A DNA stretch of 34,319 nucleotides from an uncultured Ilumatobacter sp. GTDB taxonomy: Bacteria > Actinomycetota > Acidimicrobiia > Acidimicrobiales > Ilumatobacteraceae. This document shows, one piece after another, positions 32,014 to 34,319 of this stretch. Numbering within the stretch: position 1 is the first letter of the stretch; every line of letters begins with the position of its first letter. The DNA is taken from assembly GCA_937905835.1 (NCBI GenBank), contig CALCXK010000001.1, forward strand, positions 1 through 34,319, read 5' to 3'. The translations under genes and the position numbers were made by a program. The notes under the pieces were generated by a model. It had not been told where the DNA came from. It made no database searches and saw only the letters and a list, made by a program, of their open reading frames with translations.

Positions 32014-33938
32014 GCAGCTCAGGACTTGAGCGGCGTCTCAAGAATGCCAACCGGCAGATCGATTCCTCTCGTCGCGTCGCCGACGCCACGACCAGCTTCG
32101 AACACGACGACAATGTCATTCGGTTCGCTACCGAACATCTCGGACTGGACCTGTTCCCCCGGCAGGCGACCCTGTTGAAGGTGCTGACCTGCGCGGAGCA
32201 CCTCTTCACCGATTTCGATCGCTCGGTCATCTCGGAATGGACCAGCGGATACACCGCAGTCGATAGTCCCAACGGTTCGTTCTTCGAGGGGATCCGGGGC
32301 ACACCACCGGACCTGATCGAGCGAATGCGGTACTGCCGGCAGCAGGGCCAGAGCGTGTTCCGCGAAACGACGCTGGTCGCAGGTCGTCGCTCGAGTAAAA
32401 CCTTCACCGCTGCGATCGTCGCGCTATGGCAGGTCTCAGAACTGCTCGGCCTCCAAGACCCGCAGGACATCCTCGGGCTTCCCCCGGGCAAGCAGATCAC
32501 GTTGGTGGCGATGTCAACCACCAAGGACTCGACCGCACGTGACGTGTTCGGCGACCTGGCCGGCATGGTCCGCAATGCCAGGGTGTTCGACGAGGTGCTC
32601 GAGCACAGCAGCCGGGACTCGATCAGGTTCTGGACGCCCACCCAACTCGTGTCCGGCGCGAAGCAGCGCGGCGACCAGGGTCTCGTGGTGCTCAGCGCGC
32701 TCCCCACCACGGCGTCAGCCGGTCGCGGCCCCGCAATTTACGGAGCCCTGATCGATGAGGCGGCCCACCTTTCAGGGTTGGGTCCCACAAGCGATACCAC
32801 CGAGATCCACCGCACTATCGCACCCGCAATGGCCCAGTTCCCCGGCTCGTTCACGATCATGGCATCGAGCCCCTGGACCATGATCGGCCGCTTCTACGAG
32901 GCTCACCGCGCGGCATGCGAAATCGACGCAGACACCGGTCAGAGCCGCATGCTGGACGCGTTCACCCTGCAGATTCCCAGCTGGGAGCTGTACCGGGACT
33001 CCCAGCGAGCTGGCGAGATCGAAATGTGGCCCGGCAGCCCAACCTTCTCGTGCGATCTCAAGCCGGTCATCACGGCCGACTCGCGTGATCTCGGGGTCGA
33101 ACGTCATCGCGACCTTGCTAGCTATCTCGTCGAGTACGAAGGACAGTGGGCAACCGTCTCAGATCGGTACCTCTCCGCCTTCATTGTCGAGGCCATCTTC
33201 GCGCCGCTCGGCGAACGGCACTTCGAAGCCTCTGCAAGGCCGACGCCCAGCGTGGAGTCCGCCATTCACATCGACTTGTCGTTGTCCGGCGACAACACCG
33301 CCCTCGTACTCGCTCACCGCGAAATCATCGATGGCGGCGTCCATGTCATTGTCGACCAGATCGTCGTCTGGCGACCTCAGGACTACGGCAACGGCCAAGT
33401 GGACTACGACGAGATCGCCGACACCGCTGCACGACTTGCTGTCGCCCATGATGCCCGGATCAGCCTCGACCACTTCCAGTCGATAGCGATGATCGACAAG
33501 ATCACCGCCCGGCTCCGCACCGCCGGCATTAACGGCCTGCAAGCAGCGAACTACAGCCCATCAGTCGTGCACGCCAACCACACCGAGAAGCTCGAGCGCT
33601 GGGAACTGACCAAGACCTCCGCTGCCGAAGGGCGCCTCCACTCACCGCTCCATCAGCTGCTTCACGACGAACTCAGCTTTCTCCGCCGAGTCGATCATCG
33701 CATCGAGGCACCAACGAGCGGACCCGTCACCACCGACGACGCCGCCGACGCACTCAGCCATGTTGTCTCGGCGCTCGCCAATGAAACACGTGTAGCCAAC
33801 CAGTTCAGCGGCATTCGCGCGGCGGCCAGCACACCCACCTGGACCCCCAACCAGTACGCCACCGACTTCTCCACGGCCCGACCCTCAGCTGACCGCAACA
33901 CGGTCGCCCGGCCCGAAAGGGGACGCCAATACCGCTAG
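32010..33938 (+). CDS. Phage terminase large subunit, apparently intact
   Basis: 642 residues. ATPase domain: Walker A-like VAGRRSSKT (about 123-131), Walker B ALIDEA (246-251) with the catalytic Glu, and coupling motif IMASSP (about 283-288). RNase H-like nuclease domain: Asp422 in IHIDLSLSGD, Asp487 in SLDHFQ, and Asp577/Asp580 in TTDDAADAL, which would form the metal site. In phages this protein pumps DNA into a procapsid and cuts it. All motifs look functional, so recent decay is not evident. A portal gene is expected next; instead the frame ends and the inverted repeat follows 125 nt later. Confidence 0.85.
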   Translation: MSSSGLERRLKNANRQIDSSRRVADATTSFEHDDNVIRFATEHLGLDLFPRQATLLKVLTCAEHLFTDFDRSVISEWTSGYTAVDSPNGSFFEGIRGTPPDLIERMRYCRQQGQSVFRETTLVAGRRSSKTFTAAIVALWQVSELLGLQDPQDILGLPPGKQITLVAMSTTKDSTARDVFGDLAGMVRNARVFDEVLEHSSRDSIRFWTPTQLVSGAKQRGDQGLVVLSALPTTASAGRGPAIYGALIDEAAHLSGLGPTSDTTEIHRTIAPAMAQFPGSFTIMASSPWTMIGRFYEAHRAACEIDADTGQSRMLDAFTLQIPSWELYRDSQRAGEIEMWPGSPTFSCDLKPVITADSRDLGVERHRDLASYLVEYEGQWATVSDRYLSAFIVEAIFAPLGERHFEASARPTPSVESAIHIDLSLSGDNTALVLAHREIIDGGVHVIVDQIVVWRPQDYGNGQVDYDEIADTAARLAVAHDARISLDHFQSIAMIDKITARLRTAGINGLQAANYSPSVVHANHTEKLERWELTKTSAAEGRLHSPLHQLLHDELSFLRRVDHRIEAPTSGPVTTDDAADALSHVVSALANETRVANQFSGIRAAASTPTWTPNQYATDFSTARPSADRNTVARPERGRQYR

Positions 33939-34062
33939 AAAGCCCCCGAGAGGTGGACATCACTGGACAACGGTGGACACGTTCCCAAATCGGCCGAAGC
34001 CGTTCCCAACCGCCTCGCCATCAACACAGTGACCAGGCGAAACACGAAATCGCGCCACCCCC
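33939..34062. other. Short spacer after the terminase
   Basis: Non-coding by eye, with imperfect repeats of GTGGACA (33952-33958 and 33972-33978). No portal or protease gene begins here. Confidence 0.4.
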
Positions 34063-34285
34063 ACAGAGGCGGGGCCGGCGCGAAAGGTGGGAGAAAACCC
34101 CCGGTATTCGTGGGTGCCGGCAACGTGGACCGATTGTAGAGGCCGGTTCGGGATCCGAGTCTGCTTTCCACAGCCCGATTCCGACGCAGGTGCGCCCATC
34201 TTGGTGATGCGGGCGCGTCGGTCTGGCTCGTCCCGGGCGGCGGGGCCTCAGGCAGCGGCTTGGGTCGTCGGCGGGTCGCTACTGC
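34063..34285 (-). repeat. Dispersed repeat, copy 3 (inverted)
   Basis: Reverse complement matches copies 1 and 2. The 33-nt core is at 34116-34148; 42 bp at 34115-34156 are identical to copy 2. Read on the minus strand, the distal part keeps the same frame as the remnant ORF at 30405, so the copies are ends of one element family. It may continue past the window edge. Confidence 0.85.
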
Positions 34286-34319
34286 GCCCGCGGTGACGAT
34301 GCAACGCCAGGCTGTTCAC

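Noticed and set aside
34115..34156. tRNA-like element (GGTTCGGGATCC resembles a T-loop)
   Set aside because: No acceptor, D-arm or anticodon arm can be drawn around it; it belongs to the dispersed repeat core.
27550..34285. Integron attC sites
   Set aside because: The core has no paired GTTRRRY / RYYYAAC ends, and the copies are not head-to-tail around cassettes.
30538..34285. Complete prophage
   Set aside because: Only terminase genes are present; no portal, capsid, tail, lysis or integrase gene between the repeats.

Overview
The window is GC-rich, uses GTG and TTG starts freely, has dense ATGA/TGATG/GTGA gene overlaps, and carries an NDMA-type alcohol dehydrogenase plus many acyl-CoA enzymes. 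This suggests a free-living actinobacterium, perhaps of the Acidimicrobiia (Ilumatobacter-like); that placement is inferred from gene content only. I see no rRNA, tRNA or CRISPR array.

Layout. (1) About 1-5.1 kb is accessory DNA. It holds a DDE-transposase-like gene running off the left edge, coupled to a tyrosine-recombinase-like gene that lacks most catalytic residues, and a divergent small HTH gene. It also holds a GIY-YIG-type gene, a decayed small ORF, the N-terminal stump of a second recombinase, and an unrecognised helical protein. (2) About 5.2-27.5 kb is a catabolic island. Leftward: Baeyer-Villiger monooxygenase, SDR and MBL-fold hydrolase. Rightward: crotonase, acyl-CoA ligase and SDR; a second crotonase; and a ribose-type ABC importer. 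An SDR and an NDMA-type alcohol dehydrogenase run leftward. A TetR regulator is followed by a seven-gene operon: 3-hydroxyacyl-CoA dehydrogenase, acyl-CoA dehydrogenase, acyl-CoA ligase, NTF2-like protein, alpha/beta hydrolase, and the large and small subunits of a B12-dependent acyl-CoA mutase. (3) About 27.5-34.3 kb is accessory again: an IS110-family remnant, an orphan branched-chain-type binding lipoprotein, and an intact small/large terminase pair between two inverted copies of a roughly 220-bp repeat that also occurs next to the IS110 remnant.

How it works together. Inverted repeats with arms TTGTCAAC / GTTGACAA and a constant 6-nt spacer lie at the control regions of nearly all catabolic transcription units, including the one beside tetR and the one before the orphan binding protein. 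In four cases an arm doubles as a TTGACA -35 box with a plausible -10 at 17 nt. The simplest model is one TetR repressor that switches the whole island, released by a pathway acyl-CoA.

The mutase has the active-site triad expected of isobutyryl-CoA mutase (Phe66, Ala93, Gln184). With the acyl-CoA dehydrogenase, a crotonase and the hydroxyacyl-CoA dehydrogenase it would take isobutyryl-CoA through butyryl-, crotonyl- and 3-hydroxybutyryl-CoA to acetoacetyl-CoA. The monooxygenase, hydrolases, alcohol dehydrogenase and ligases would act upstream, on a ketone or cyclic ketone with an isopropyl-type branch. The substrate itself is unknown.
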